Positions 26,936-37,471 of a stretch of DNA of 64,000 nucleotides are shown piece after piece. The translations under genes were made by a program, and so were the position numbers. This DNA comes from an uncultured Spartobacteria bacterium (GTDB lineage: Bacteria; Verrucomicrobiota; Verrucomicrobiia; Chthoniobacterales; Chthoniobacteraceae): positions 1-64,000 of the forward strand of contig CAIURC010000042.1 in the NCBI GenBank assembly GCA_903901425.1, written 5' to 3'. How positions within the stretch are numbered: the stretch's first letter is position 1; every line of letters starts with the position of its first letter. A model generated the notes under the pieces. It made no database searches and had not been told where the DNA came from. It worked only from the letters and a program-made list of their open reading frames with translations.

Positions 26936-26997
26936 GGGGAGGAATCGCGGGGGTGAACGGGGTGGAGAAGAGGAACCAGCCTCTCCCAAGAAAACAC

Positions 26998-27029
26998 GGG
27001 AGGCCGCCCCTTCTTAGGAACGGCCTCCC
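26998..27029 (-). terminator. Intrinsic terminator after the Gfo/Idh/MocA gene
   Basis: Perfect 9-bp stem GGGAGGCCG / CGGCCTCCC with a 14-base loop. On the minus strand the stem is followed by GTGTTTTCTT. It lies 25 bases past the stop of the dehydrogenase gene, ends the two-gene sugar operon and separates it from the beta-propeller gene. Confidence 0.75.
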
Positions 27030-27053
27030 GAAATCTTTTCAGTCTTCCAACGC

Positions 27054-28202
27054 TTAGGAAACCTTGGGCACGTTCACCCAGCTTCCCGTGGCTGCAGACT
27101 CCAGAACCGCGTCACAGATGTACTGGGTCTCAAGCGCATCCCGGAAGGTCGGGGAGGCAAACTTGCCCGTGTCGAGCCCTTGGAGGAAATCGGCCACCTG
27201 ATGCACGAAAGTGTGCTCGTAGCCGATCTGGAGACCGGGCACCCACCAGTTGCCCATGTAGGGATGATCCGAATCCGTCACGTGGATGGAACGCCAGCCC
27301 CGGAACCGGCCCTCGTCCTTGTAATCGAAGAACTGCAACCGGTGCAGGTCGTGGAGGTCCCATGCGATCGAGGCGTTTTCCCCGTTGATCTCGAGGGTGT
27401 ACAGGGCCTTGTGACCGCGGGCGTACCGGGTGGATTCGAAAGTGGCCAAAGACCCGTTGGAAAACCGGCCCATGAATGTGCAGGCATCGTCGATGCCCAC
27501 CTTCTCCTTCTTGCCCGTCGCGCTGTGGACGCGCTCCTTGACGAAGGTTTCCGTCATGGCGCTCACGGTATCCAAGCTGCCATTGAGCCAGACCGCCGTG
27601 TCAATGCAGTGCGCCAGCAGGTCGCCTGTCACACCGCTACCAGCCGCCGCCGCGTCCAGACGCCACAACCCGGCTCCGCCCTGGGGCAGGTCGGCGTTGA
27701 TTGTCCAGTCCTGCAAAAACTTGGCCCGGTAATGGAAGATCCGGCCCAACTTGCCCGACTCGATGATCTGCTTGGCCAGCGTCACTGCGGGCACACGCCG
27801 GTAATTGTACCAGACCATGTTCGCCACACCGGCCTTCTCGATCTCACGCACCATCTCCTCCCCCTGCGGGCCGTTCAGCGAGAGCGGCTTCTCACACATC
27901 ACCATCTTTCCGGCACGCGCCGCGGCAATCGCAATCTCCGCATGCGAATCGTTCGGGGTGCAGATGTCCACCACGTCAATGTCGCTCCGGTTGATGATCG
28001 CACGCCAGTCGCTCTCCGTGCTCTCCCAGCCCCACTTGTCCGCGTACGCCTTCAACTTCGCCTGGTCCCGGCCACAGGCCGCCTTCAACACCGGCACATG
28101 CCCGCTCTCGAAAAAGTTGCTCACCTTCCGGAATGCATTCGCGTGCGTCCGGCCCATGAAGCCGTACCCGATGATCCCGACGTTCAGTTTCTTTTTGCTC
28201 AT
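27054..28202 (-). CDS. Gfo/Idh/MocA family NAD(P)-dependent oxidoreductase
   Basis: 382 residues. N-terminal Rossmann [16 protein letters not shown], then [21 protein letters not shown] and the catalytic EKP motif (MVMCEKPLS). C-terminal GFO_IDH_MocA_C domain with [14 protein letters not shown] and [21 protein letters not shown]. Such enzymes oxidise or reduce hydroxyls on sugars and inositols. It lies 40 bp downstream of a xylose-isomerase-like gene, a pairing usual in sugar or inositol catabolic operons of Verrucomicrobiota and Planctomycetota. Substrate unknown. No signal peptide. Confidence 0.92.
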   Translation of the reverse strand: MSKKKLNVGIIGYGFMGRTHANAFRKVSNFFESGHVPVLKAACGRDQAKLKAYADKWGWESTESDWRAIINRSDIDVVDICTPNDSHAEIAIAAARAGKMVMCEKPLSLNGPQGEEMVREIEKAGVANMVWYNYRRVPAVTLAKQIIESGKLGRIFHYRAKFLQDWTINADLPQGGAGLWRLDAAAAGSGVTGDLLAHCIDTAVWLNGSLDTVSAMTETFVKERVHSATGKKEKVGIDDACTFMGRFSNGSLATFESTRYARGHKALYTLEINGENASIAWDLHDLHRLQFFDYKDEGRFRGWRSIHVTDSDHPYMGNWWVPGLQIGYEHTFVHQVADFLQGLDTGKFASPTFRDALETQYICDAVLESAATGSWVNVPKVS

Positions 28203-28242
28203 AATCTCAGGGGTTTTGTTTCAGTTCTCTTCCACAGCGCAC

Positions 28243-29277
28243 TCACCAACCGTGCGCATCGCGCACCTTGATCATCGCCGCAAGAATGTTGTTCCACGTC
28301 TCCTGCTTCTCCAGCATCGCATTCGGGAACATGCAGCCATCCCAGCAGATGTGCTTGAACACCGACCGCGGACTCCCATCCGCCTCCCGGAGCCAGTGGC
28401 CCGAGGCCTTGGTGATGTCCAACTTCCCGTTCGGATCGTCCGCCGGACAATGCCGACCGGTCTTGTCATGCGACCCGGTGCCGTGCACCGACCCATCGTT
28501 CTGTGCCACGTGAAAGTCAATGGTCCAAGGACGAAGCGCATCGGTCATGGTCTTGTAGGCAGCATCAAACTGCTCTGCGCTGTAGCCGGGCTGCAGGAGC
28601 GCGTGCTCCGGAGCGTTCACTCCAAGCAGATACAGGTAGGTGTGCGCCAGGTCCGCCTGGAACCCCACCACCCCGGGCATCCCCACCGCCTCAAGCAGGT
28701 CCACCATGTTCTTCCAGGAATGCATCCCAGCCCAGCAAATCTCGCCCTCCGCCGCCAACCGCTCCCCGTGATCCCCAGCCACCTTCGCCGCTTCCCGGAA
28801 GGTCTCCGCAATCTTGCGCGTGTTGCCCGCCGGATCCCCGTACCACTGGTCAGGACCGGTCGCCGAATCAATCCGGATCACCCCGTACTGACGAACCCCG
28901 TGCTTGTTCAAGACCCCGGCAATCCTGCACGCTTTTTTCACAGCAAGCACAAACTTCTCACGGTCCTCAGGCCCGCCCATCGCCGTGCTGCCCACCGTCC
29001 CCGGCCACACCGGCGCCACCAAGGAACCCACCGCCAGACCCTTGGCCGCAATCTTGTCTGCCACCGCCAGAATCTCCCCCTCCGACAGGTCAATCGGGAT
29101 GTGCGGATCAAACAGGAAAAGGTCCACGCCTTCAAACCGCTGTTCGCCCACACGGGCACTTGCGGTCAGTTCGAGCATCCGATCCAAGCTGATCGGGGAT
29201 TCTTCGGTGCCGGGGGTTTTCCCCACCAGACCGGGCCACATTGCGTTGTGAAGTTTGGGCTGCTTGTTTTGTGACAT
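28243..29277 (-). CDS. Sugar phosphate isomerase/epimerase (xylose-isomerase-like TIM barrel)
   Basis: 344 residues. AP_endonuc_2 / xylose-isomerase-like barrel: [18 protein letters not shown], '[14 protein letters not shown]', [30 protein letters not shown] and [18 protein letters not shown], giving Glu, Asp and His metal ligands in the expected places. It probably interconverts keto and aldo sugars or inositol derivatives together with the dehydrogenase immediately downstream. First gene of that operon. The 255 bp upstream carry no gene. Confidence 0.87.
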   Translation of the reverse strand: MSQNKQPKLHNAMWPGLVGKTPGTEESPISLDRMLELTASARVGEQRFEGVDLFLFDPHIPIDLSEGEILAVADKIAAKGLAVGSLVAPVWPGTVGSTAMGGPEDREKFVLAVKKACRIAGVLNKHGVRQYGVIRIDSATGPDQWYGDPAGNTRKIAETFREAAKVAGDHGERLAAEGEICWAGMHSWKNMVDLLEAVGMPGVVGFQADLAHTYLYLLGVNAPEHALLQPGYSAEQFDAAYKTMTDALRPWTIDFHVAQNDGSVHGTGSHDKTGRHCPADDPNGKLDITKASGHWLREADGSPRSVFKHICWDGCMFPNAMLEKQETWNNILAAMIKVRDAHGW

Positions 29278-29532
29278 GCGAGTTGTAGGTTCAGGAGTGC
29301 TCGTTCCGCGGGAGGCTCCCCTCGGGAAATCTGCGGACCAATGGGGGGAACCCCGCCGAGACTTTCAGCGGTACGCCGGGGAACCCCTTTCCAATGCCGC
29401 AAACCGGCCGCACCTGACAAGCTTCTTTTCAAGTGGCGGCGGAACATACTCAAAAATGCTTCAAAAAAACAGCATCTGAGTCACTCCATGGCCGCACCTG
29501 AGCAGTTGCGCTCCAAAAAAGCGCGATCCGGC

Positions 29533-30462
29533 CTAGTCGGACCGGTTCGACACCGCCTGGTCCGTCAGGCTTCCCCGGATCTCGTACCCGGCCGCGCACA
29601 GGCAACCGCCAAAAATGATCACCGCGCCACTGAGGTAAATCCAAAGCAGGAGCGCCAGCACCCCCCCAAATGTCCCGTACAACGCGTTGAAGTTCGTGAT
29701 GTTGGACGTGTAGAGCACAAACAACCCCCGCAACCCGTGCAGCCCAACCGTCACAAAAAACGCCCCTCCCCACACCTCCCTGAAAGTGGTCCGCCGCCGC
29801 GGGGCATACTTGTAAAACATGCTGAACCCGTAAAACAGCACACACCCCGGCACCAGCAACCGCGCCCATCCAAGGACGCCGGGCATGAACCGCAGCGTGG
29901 ACTGCAATACCGCAGGCCGGCTCCAGTAGAACTCCTGCACCTGGTCAAGAACCGCCGGCACCACAATCCCCATCAGGAGCGCACTCGCAAGAATCAGAAC
30001 CATGAGCAGGTTCTGAATCGGCATCCGCCACCACGGGTACTCCCGTGTTCCCCACGCCCGGTTCACCCCGTGGACCAACCCCTGAAAAAAACGCAGCGCG
30101 CTCCATGCCAGCATCCCAAATGCAATCACCCCCGCCGAACGCCGCCCTTTCATCACCCCGCGCAAGCTCTCCACCACCGTCCCCGCAAACTCCGTGTCCA
30201 ACGGGAAATACGGCGCCACCTGCCCGGTAATCTTTTCAAGCGCCACGCCCTCGTCCCCCAAAAAACCTGCCCCCAAGGTAATCAGCAGCACCATCAGCGG
30301 GAACAATGCAAAAAACGCGTAGTACGCAAAGGACGCCGCCCGCTGTTCCCCATCGGTTTCATTGTACTTCTTCAGGGCGCGCCAGAAAACGGCGCCCATC
30401 CGGAAGGCTCGCCGTTTTCCCTCCCCCTGCAGCCACCTCATGATTCTGCCGCGAACATTCAT
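29533..30462 (-). CDS. YihY/BrkB-family inner-membrane protein
   Basis: 309 residues from ATG 30462. The family core RAASFAYYAFFALFPLMVLL is near residue 45, with five or six further hydrophobic segments including 'FGGVLALLLWIYLSGAVIIFG' near the end. YihY proteins (old name ribonuclease BN, a mis-assignment) are membrane proteins proposed to transport or flip small molecules. The function is unproven. It is divergent from tamB with an 85-bp gap, and it converges on nothing downstream. Confidence 0.9.
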   Translation of the reverse strand: MNVRGRIMRWLQGEGKRRAFRMGAVFWRALKKYNETDGEQRAASFAYYAFFALFPLMVLLITLGAGFLGDEGVALEKITGQVAPYFPLDTEFAGTVVESLRGVMKGRRSAGVIAFGMLAWSALRFFQGLVHGVNRAWGTREYPWWRMPIQNLLMVLILASALLMGIVVPAVLDQVQEFYWSRPAVLQSTLRFMPGVLGWARLLVPGCVLFYGFSMFYKYAPRRRTTFREVWGGAFFVTVGLHGLRGLFVLYTSNITNFNALYGTFGGVLALLLWIYLSGAVIIFGGCLCAAGYEIRGSLTDQAVSNRSD

Positions 30463-30547
30463 CGGCAAAAACCCTATCCGCCGCCCCTCCCTCTGACCAG
30501 ACTCTCCGTGCCCTTGCGGGTTACGTCACCTGCGCTAGGCTGGATCC

Positions 30548-33500
30548 ATGCCACCTCCCGCCAACCCGGACAACCGGGATCCCGCCCCGGATCCCCAAAG
30601 TCCCACCTGCCGGGATCCAGTTCCGACGGCAGAGACTCCGGGGACCTCCTGCGGGAAGTCTGGCCGCCGCCTTCCGCGCCTGCGCCGGATTTTCCTCGCA
30701 CTCCTGCTGGCCGCAGTGGGTCTTCTGGCCCTGTTCCACCAGAGCCTCGGACGCGTCCTGCTCTCCCATGGGCTTCGCATGGCGGCGCACTCCCAAGGAA
30801 TTTCGTTTCAGGCGGTCTTGACCGGCAACCCCTTCCGGGATTTCCACCTCAGCAATCTGCGGCTTCAACCCCACGGAAACAAACCCTCCCCCATCGCCCA
30901 CTGTTCCGTTTCCGACCTGCACATCCGACTCCACCTGATGCAGGTTTTTTCTGCACACCCTGAGAAATGCGTCGCGCTGGTCTCCCTGACAGACACGGAC
31001 CTTCGTCTCCAGCCACTGCCGCCTGAAGCGCACCGGAGCCGGCCCTCGAAATCCCCGCTCAAAGACCTCCACCGGACTCTCAGCCGGCCCATCCGGACGC
31101 CGGGCCAACTTAAAATCTCCAACTTCAACCTCCAAAGCGAGACCCCTCTCCTGAAGATTTCCAACCTCGAGCTTTCCCTTTCAGAGTCGGGAAAAGGGTT
31201 CGCGAAGGTTGCATCCCTCCAGTTGCCCAACCGGCCCGCTCTCCGGGACCTGAATTCAGAAATTCAGATCCATCAAGGCCAACTCAAAATTGGTCCGGCC
31301 GGGCTCGATCCCAAACTGGTTCTTGAAAAAGTCGAGATCTCCCCGGTGGCAGCAAACAGGCCTGCGGGCGCGCTCTCCGTGTCCCTGCGCGGGTTCGGCG
31401 GATCCGCGCAACTCGACTTCAGCTCCAGTCCGTCTCCATCCTCCCTCCCTGCGCATCCCTCCGACAAGCGCGAGGCGCAGCCGTTCCACGGCCGGATCAG
31501 CGGAACCTTGGAAGGCATTGACCTGCATGCCTTGGCCCGCTGGCTCCATGCCGCGCCGCCTCCCGTCCGACTCCTCGAAAAAGCCGAGTTCTCGTTCTCT
31601 GGCAACCCGGAACTCCCGGGCACATGGGTCACCGCGACGCAGGTTTCGGGCCGCGAGTTGGCTCTCGGCCCTTTCCGCCGGAATTTGCTTCGGTTTGAAA
31701 TGAAAACCGAGGATGGCCGGCTCCAGTTCCATGCCGCCGCCACGGACCCTCAAGCCCCAGATCTCACATGGACTGGCAGCGGAACCTTGCCCGGAGACTG
31801 GCAACAACTCCGCTCCACAAAGGTGGAGTCCCGCCTTCACACGGCTCCAGGCACAGCCGCCACCCTGACAGGCTCGATCCAACTGGCTTCCGGCACCGCA
31901 TCTGCCGACCTCAAAATCGAGGGAACCAAGCTGCAACTGGGACTCCTCCATGCCGCTCAGGCTGAAATCCTCTTCCGGGCAACAGCACAAATTCCGGATC
32001 GCCGCAGCGCAATTCCGGCCTCCGCCCCCTCGGCAACAGTTGAACTCAGAGCCGGAAACCTCCGATTCCAACAGTGGGCCTCAGATTCGGTGGCGGCCTC
32101 TGTAGAACTCAAAAACAACCACCTGAAAATCGGCGGAATCCAGATTCAATCCGGCCCCAACCAACTCCAATGCAAAGGCGGTTTTCAACTGGTATCCCCC
32201 ACTAAACTCTGGCCGCCCGAATCCGGGTCCCTCGAAGTCCAAATCGAGGCTCCGGAACTCCAGTCGACAGTGCCGGATTTCCTCGGCCGCCCCGTCTCGG
32301 GCCAACTCCAAGGCAAAAGCCAGTGGACCTACTCGAACCACCGCTGGGAATCAGAAACCACTCTCCATTCGCGCTCCCTGAGCGTGGCCGCGATCCCAGC
32401 GGAATCGCTCGATGTCCGGTTCTCCTCCAAGGCCTCCCTCCTCAAGCTGGATTCGATCACCACCAGATTTCCGGGGAACGGACTTCTGGAGGCTTCGCTG
32501 GTATGCCCCTCGCTGCACCCGTCGTCCTGGACCGGAAACGCCACTGCGAAATTCCCGGACCTCCATGCGGTGCTCTCAGCACTCGAAAAACCCGCCCCTT
32601 CCGGAGGCATCCAGGGAAAACTCGCCCTCTCATGGAACCGCCCGGCAGGAACCGAGCCCCAGACCGCCCCTGCGCCGCAGGGTAAACTCCGCTTGAATCT
32701 GGACGGTTTCCGACTCGGGGAACTCCGCATTGACCGCGCATCCCTCGGCGCGGAGTACTCAGAGGATACCTTTCAATCTTCCGAATTCGCAATTCAGAGC
32801 GCAAAAACCCAGCTCTCAGCCACGTTGCACGGGTCCAAGACCCAGCTGGAAATCCGGTCTGTGGCACTGGATCACGGCAACCTCCGCATGCTGAGCGGCG
32901 ACTGCCTGATTCCGATCGTTCCGACTCCGACAGGGTGGCGTCCCGACCCCGGCGCACAGCAGGCCGCAGCGCTCCACGCCATGAACCTGGACATGGACAC
33001 CCTCGCCGCCAGCCTCGGCTTCCCTTGCCCGCTGTCAGGCTCGGTTTCCGCCAGTCTTTTCCTTCATGGCACCCCCTCCGCCCCGATCGCAAAATTTCTG
33101 CTCTCCTCAAAAAACCTGAGCTCGAAAAAACTCCCGCTTCTTGCACCGGCAGAGATCGCCATGGACGCCGACTATCAGGAGGAAAGTGTGGGAATCGGCC
33201 TTGAACTGAAGCACCGCGACACTGCCCCGGTGGCTCTCAGGGGCAGAAGCCGGATTCTACTCAATGACATCTTTAAGCACCGGGGCATTCCGCCGGACGC
33301 GCCCCTGGATGTGACCCTGCGAGCCCCACGGATCTCGCTGTCGATCCTTCCAAAAATTCTCAAGGCCTTCCGCAAGGTGGAAGGGACCTGTGCAGCCGAA
33401 CTCCATCTGGGGGGATCCATGACGCAGCCCGATCTCCGAGGCAAACTGGATCTTCAGGCCGACTACCTCCGACTGGCCGGCGAAGCCGCTCCTCCCGTGG

Positions 33501-34540
33501 ACGCTGTCCGAGTCCAAGCCGCCCTCGCCGGAGACACCGTCCGGATCCAACGCGCTGACGCCACCCTCGGCGGGGGACGCCTCGAAATCTTGGGCACCCT
33601 CCTCTTCAACAACCTGGCGCGCCCCAGCGCCGATCTGCATCTGCGCTGCAAGGATGTCCTTGCGCACCGGACCGAAAACCTCACCGTCCGTGTCGACTCC
33701 GATCTGCGCCTCCTTGGACCCGTCAATTCTGCCGAAGCGTCGGGAAACCTTTGGCTCACCCACAGCAAGTTCTCGCGGGACATTGAAATCCTGCCCATCG
33801 GTCTCCCGGGCAAAAACCGGCCCCGCCCGAAACCCGCCCCCTCCCAGGCCGCCCCGTCATTTCGCACTCCGCCTCTGAGAGACTGCAAATTGGACATCCG
33901 GATCCTGACACGCCCGGAGGATCCTTTCCGGATCCGCGGCAATCTGGCCCAAGGCAGCGCGAACATCGGCCTTCATCTGGGCGGCACTGGTTTCCGCCCT
34001 GAACTTTCAGGAAAAGTCGCCATTGAAAACTTCACAGCGTCCCTCCCTTTCAGCCGGCTCCATGTTTCCAGTGGCCAAGCCATGTTCAGCCCGGACGCAC
34101 CATTTATCCCCCAACTGGATCTCCATGCGGAATCCGAAATCCGGGATTACCGGATTTACGCCCATCTGGCGGGTACCCCTGAAAACAAAAAGATCGACCT
34201 GACCAGCGAACCACCTTTGGACCAGAACGACATCGTCTCGCTGCTGGCCACAGGCACGACATCGGCCGAACTGAATGGAAACAACGATGTTCTCGCGGGA
34301 AAAGCTGCCGTCCTTGTGTTTCAGCAGTTGTACCGGAAAGTCTTCAAACAACGGGACCCCTCCGAGGAGCAAACCCTGTTTGACCGCCTTCAGATCGACA
34401 TAGGCGGCGTTGACAACCGCACGGGCAAACAGGAAGTCTCGGCGCGCTTCAAGCTCGGCGAACAGTTTTATCTCACCGGCGACCTCGACGTGGCAGGCAA
34501 TTTCAACGGAAAGATCCGCTACCTTCTGCGCTACCGATGA
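30548..34540 (+). CDS. tamB: TamB-like translocation and assembly module protein
   Basis: 1330 residues. A basic, proline-rich cytoplasmic N-terminus is followed by one membrane anchor (about 48-66, FLALLLAAVGLLALF), then ~1000 residues of amphipathic beta repeats. The conserved TamB/DUF490 domain is at the C-terminus (GKVAIENFTASLPFSRLHV, AGTPENKKIDLTSEPPLDQN, DIVSLLATG, FDRLQIDIGG, YLTGDLDVAGNFNGKIRY). The family spans the periplasm as a lipid-conducting groove or supports outer-membrane protein insertion. It overlaps tamA by four bases (ATGA), the usual arrangement of the Tam complex. Confidence 0.9.
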   Translation: MPPPANPDNRDPAPDPQSPTCRDPVPTAETPGTSCGKSGRRLPRLRRIFLALLLAAVGLLALFHQSLGRVLLSHGLRMAAHSQGISFQAVLTGNPFRDFHLSNLRLQPHGNKPSPIAHCSVSDLHIRLHLMQVFSAHPEKCVALVSLTDTDLRLQPLPPEAHRSRPSKSPLKDLHRTLSRPIRTPGQLKISNFNLQSETPLLKISNLELSLSESGKGFAKVASLQLPNRPALRDLNSEIQIHQGQLKIGPAGLDPKLVLEKVEISPVAANRPAGALSVSLRGFGGSAQLDFSSSPSPSSLPAHPSDKREAQPFHGRISGTLEGIDLHALARWLHAAPPPVRLLEKAEFSFSGNPELPGTWVTATQVSGRELALGPFRRNLLRFEMKTEDGRLQFHAAATDPQAPDLTWTGSGTLPGDWQQLRSTKVESRLHTAPGTAATLTGSIQLASGTASADLKIEGTKLQLGLLHAAQAEILFRATAQIPDRRSAIPASAPSATVELRAGNLRFQQWASDSVAASVELKNNHLKIGGIQIQSGPNQLQCKGGFQLVSPTKLWPPESGSLEVQIEAPELQSTVPDFLGRPVSGQLQGKSQWTYSNHRWESETTLHSRSLSVAAIPAESLDVRFSSKASLLKLDSITTRFPGNGLLEASLVCPSLHPSSWTGNATAKFPDLHAVLSALEKPAPSGGIQGKLALSWNRPAGTEPQTAPAPQGKLRLNLDGFRLGELRIDRASLGAEYSEDTFQSSEFAIQSAKTQLSATLHGSKTQLEIRSVALDHGNLRMLSGDCLIPIVPTPTGWRPDPGAQQAAALHAMNLDMDTLAASLGFPCPLSGSVSASLFLHGTPSAPIAKFLLSSKNLSSKKLPLLAPAEIAMDADYQEESVGIGLELKHRDTAPVALRGRSRILLNDIFKHRGIPPDAPLDVTLRAPRISLSILPKILKAFRKVEGTCAAELHLGGSMTQPDLRGKLDLQADYLRLAGEAAPPVDAVRVQAALAGDTVRIQRADATLGGGRLEILGTLLFNNLARPSADLHLRCKDVLAHRTENLTVRVDSDLRLLGPVNSAEASGNLWLTHSKFSRDIEILPIGLPGKNRPRPKPAPSQAAPSFRTPPLRDCKLDIRILTRPEDPFRIRGNLAQGSANIGLHLGGTGFRPELSGKVAIENFTASLPFSRLHVSSGQAMFSPDAPFIPQLDLHAESEIRDYRIYAHLAGTPENKKIDLTSEPPLDQNDIVSLLATGTTSAELNGNNDVLAGKAAVLVFQQLYRKVFKQRDPSEEQTLFDRLQIDIGGVDNRTGKQEVSARFKLGEQFYLTGDLDVAGNFNGKIRYLLRYR

Positions 34541-36657
34541 TCCCGGCTCCCCACAAATGCCCGCGCCGGCCCAAGCGGGACGCCCGCACCCAAACCGCCC
34601 TGCTCTGCATCCTCCTTGCCGGCGTTTTTTCCCAACTCTTTAGCACCCCACCCCCGTCGACACCGGAAACCGCCCCCCTTGAAATCGCCGTTCCCCGGCC
34701 CGGGAACCAACCCGCCCTCAGCCTTCGGGTGGAAGGCGTCCTGAGCTTTCCCCTCGACGATATCCGAGCCAGCCTTGAAGACTCCATTCAGGAACTCAGC
34801 GAGGACGGACTGACTCCCGCGCACGCCGATGACACCGCCTATTTCCTGAGTCTGTTTTACCGTCGCTACGGCTATTCTGAGGTGGATGTCCTCCCCGTGA
34901 TCACGCCTCAACGGCTCACCCTCAAGGTCCGTGAAGGACCTCGTACCATCCTCAAAACCCTGATCTTCACCGGGAATATTCAGATCCCGGAAAACCAAAT
35001 CTCCGAGGCGATGATTGGGGCCACTCCCGCCCAAATGGCTGCCGAACCAGATGTCTTCCCCTTCATCCATGCAGAGATCATGGCGGGCATCGCAAGAATC
35101 CGCGGCCTGTACGAATCCCTGGGCTTTCTCGAGGTGGAGGTTCAGGAACCGGAAATCGAAGTTTCCCCAGACCACCGCTCCGCATCCGTCTCTGTAGCCA
35201 TCACCGAAGGCACCCGCCATCATGCGGAACCGGTCACGCTTTTTTCCACAGACGGCGCTCCTCTGCCAGTCGCCCTCCAGGCGGAACTTCTCAAAAAGGT
35301 CCATGAAACAAACCCGGACGCCGTCTATCACCCCGATCGGATGGACACCATCCAGCGCGCCCTCAAATTCCACCTAACCACCCACGGCTATCATGACGCC
35401 GACGTCGTCTGGGAAGCCACCGGGTTTTCCCCAGAGTCCGCCCCGGTTCCCGTCACCTTTCTGCTCACCCTCGGCCCGCTTTACAAATTCGAAGGGGTAG
35501 AGATTGAGGGGCTAGACCGACTCAAGCCGGGCTTCCTCAAACACCGTGTTGCCCCCCTTCTGGGTCAACCCTATTCCCCCACCCTGATTGACGAGAAATA
35601 CAGGGAGCTCCTGCGCACCGGACTCTTTAAAAGCCTCCGCATCGATGCTGTCCCCAAGGACCACACGATCCTGCTCCGTTTGGTCGCGGAGGAGGCCCGA
35701 GCCCGCGAAGTCGGGTTCTCCTTTGGCGCAGGCACCTACGAAGGATTTTCCGCAGGCATCCGGCTCTCAGACCGCAACCTTTTCGGTTCGGGCAGACCCC
35801 TGAGACTCGACTTGGAAATCAGCCAGAGAACCCGACGCGGTGAACTGGTCTGGAATGACCCTTGGTTTCTGGATGCGAGGTTCCTTTTCAGGGCACGGGC
35901 CTATGTCCAAACCCGGGAGGAACCCGGCTACGCAAAAAATGAAACCGGCTCCCGGGTTGACCTCGGCAGGCTTCTCGGACCGGACAGCGATGCGTCCCTT
36001 TTCGCGCAACTCAAACATGTGTCCGTCACCGGACTGGGTGTCCCAGATTCTTTCCTCGGCAACCCGGATTACGCCGTCGCCACTCTGGGGATCACCCAGT
36101 CTATCGACAGGCGCAACAGCCCAACCAACCCGACCAAGGGCTGGATTCTCAGCGGCACACTGGATGCAAACTCGGTTTCAGGCACCTCCACTTTTTCAAG
36201 AGCCACAGGCCGTTTCTCCGCCTACCAACCTCTGGGCAACTCGCTGACGCTTTCTCTGGGGGCACGGGCGGGACTTCTGCTTCCCGCAGACGATATCCCC
36301 ATTGATGAACGCTTCTTTCTCGGCGGCGCCACCAGTGTCAGAAGTTTCCAAGAGCGACGGATGGGCCCCAGCGACGGCGCAGGCCACCCCGTTGGCGGAA
36401 CCGCGTTCACCCTGCTCAATGCGGAGCTGAGTTTTCCTCTTCCAAAGTCCGTCGAAGGCGTTGTGTTTGTGGACGCTGGCAACCTTCTCCCCAACTCCTC
36501 CGACATCTCCTTCTCCGACCTCCGGTTCGGGGTCGGATTAGGGCTCCGATACCGACTGCCCATCGGCCCTCTGCGACTCGACGCCGCACTCAACCCTGAC
36601 CCGCGTCAGGGCGAACCGGTCGGCGCATTCCATTTCATTTTCGGCACCGCATTCTGA
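34537..36657 (+). CDS. tamA: TamA/BamA-family outer-membrane beta-barrel with POTRA domains
   Basis: 706 residues. N-terminal export signal (about 22-38), then roughly three POTRA domains (about 60-390). Their elements include FYRRYGYSEVDVLPV, VREGPRTILKTLIFTGN, YESLGFLEVEVQEPE, and LGPLYKFEGVEIEGLDRLKPG. A Bac_surface_Ag barrel of about 310 residues ends with Phe. The conserved barrel motif appears as GGATSVRSFQERRMG. It pairs with tamB immediately upstream. It could instead be a second BamA-like assembly factor, but context favours TamA. Confidence 0.9.
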   Translation: MIPAPHKCPRRPKRDARTQTALLCILLAGVFSQLFSTPPPSTPETAPLEIAVPRPGNQPALSLRVEGVLSFPLDDIRASLEDSIQELSEDGLTPAHADDTAYFLSLFYRRYGYSEVDVLPVITPQRLTLKVREGPRTILKTLIFTGNIQIPENQISEAMIGATPAQMAAEPDVFPFIHAEIMAGIARIRGLYESLGFLEVEVQEPEIEVSPDHRSASVSVAITEGTRHHAEPVTLFSTDGAPLPVALQAELLKKVHETNPDAVYHPDRMDTIQRALKFHLTTHGYHDADVVWEATGFSPESAPVPVTFLLTLGPLYKFEGVEIEGLDRLKPGFLKHRVAPLLGQPYSPTLIDEKYRELLRTGLFKSLRIDAVPKDHTILLRLVAEEARAREVGFSFGAGTYEGFSAGIRLSDRNLFGSGRPLRLDLEISQRTRRGELVWNDPWFLDARFLFRARAYVQTREEPGYAKNETGSRVDLGRLLGPDSDASLFAQLKHVSVTGLGVPDSFLGNPDYAVATLGITQSIDRRNSPTNPTKGWILSGTLDANSVSGTSTFSRATGRFSAYQPLGNSLTLSLGARAGLLLPADDIPIDERFFLGGATSVRSFQERRMGPSDGAGHPVGGTAFTLLNAELSFPLPKSVEGVVFVDAGNLLPNSSDISFSDLRFGVGLGLRYRLPIGPLRLDAALNPDPRQGEPVGAFHFIFGTAF

Positions 36658-36666
36658 CAACGACCC

Positions 36667-37428
36667 ATGAACGGAAAACCCGCAATCTTCCTCACGGCCG
36701 AGTGGAAACATCTGGTCATGCTCAATTACGCGGCCGATTCGGATACCATTCAGGCCCTGCGGGAACTCACGCCGCCCGGCACTGAACTGGATTCGTGGAA
36801 CGGCAAGGTGTTGGTTTCCATGGTGGGCTTTTTGTTTCTCAACACACGGCTTCTGAAGATCCCTGTCCCTTTCCACAGGGACTTTGAGGAAGTAAACCTC
36901 CGGTTTTACGTCAGAAGACGGCAGGGCTCAGAGTGGCGGCGTGGCGTTGTGTTCGTAAGGGAGATTGTTCCTCTTCGCGCCGTGGCGACTCTCGCGCGGC
37001 TCTGTTACGGGGAAAAATACATGGCCACCAGAATGAGCCACCGAGTCGTCCCTCCCTCCTCCCCGTCCTCCTCCAGTTTTACTCCGATCGGCGGCGCAGA
37101 TTACCAGTGGCTCCACAAGGGCCGATTTTGTTCCGTATCCGCAAAATTTTCGGGCATCCCGGAGCTCCCCGCCGCCGGGTCGGAACAGGAGTTCATCACG
37201 GAACATTACTGGGGGTATTCCGGCCGTATCCGACGCCCAACCCTCGAGTACGAAGTCGAACACCCACGCTGGCGCGTCTGGAACGCGCTCGAACCCGTGT
37301 TGGACTGCGACCCGGCAACCCTCTACGGCCCACGGTTTCAGAGCACCCTCTCCGCCGCACCCTCCTCCGCGTTTGTGGCCGAGGGATCCCCGGTTTCTGT
37401 CCGCTGGGGAACACCCGTCCTATCCTGA
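36667..37428 (+). CDS. DUF2071 (YqjF-like) protein
   Basis: 253 residues, starting nine bases after tamA. YqjF/DUF2071 features are FLTAEWKHLVMLNYAAD, PPGTELDSWNGKVLVSMVGF, 'FHRDFEEVNLRFYVRR', RGVVFVREIVPLRAVATLAR and 'EHYWGYSGR'. The fold is related to acetoacetate decarboxylase. The biochemical role is not established. No signal peptide, so cytosolic. It is probably in the tamBA transcript, although a link to membrane biogenesis is not known. Confidence 0.85.
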   Translation: MNGKPAIFLTAEWKHLVMLNYAADSDTIQALRELTPPGTELDSWNGKVLVSMVGFLFLNTRLLKIPVPFHRDFEEVNLRFYVRRRQGSEWRRGVVFVREIVPLRAVATLARLCYGEKYMATRMSHRVVPPSSPSSSSFTPIGGADYQWLHKGRFCSVSAKFSGIPELPAAGSEQEFITEHYWGYSGRIRRPTLEYEVEHPRWRVWNALEPVLDCDPATLYGPRFQSTLSAAPSSAFVAEGSPVSVRWGTPVLS

Positions 37429-37471
37429 CACTCGCATTTCAAACATCCGCCCCGGGCTCGCCCCGAACCGT

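Noticed and set aside
29278-29532. Possible small gene or RNA in the 255-bp gap between the isomerase and YihY genes
   Set aside because: No conserved frame, no tRNA-like cloverleaf and no convincing hairpin with U tract was seen; treated as non-coding upstream sequence.
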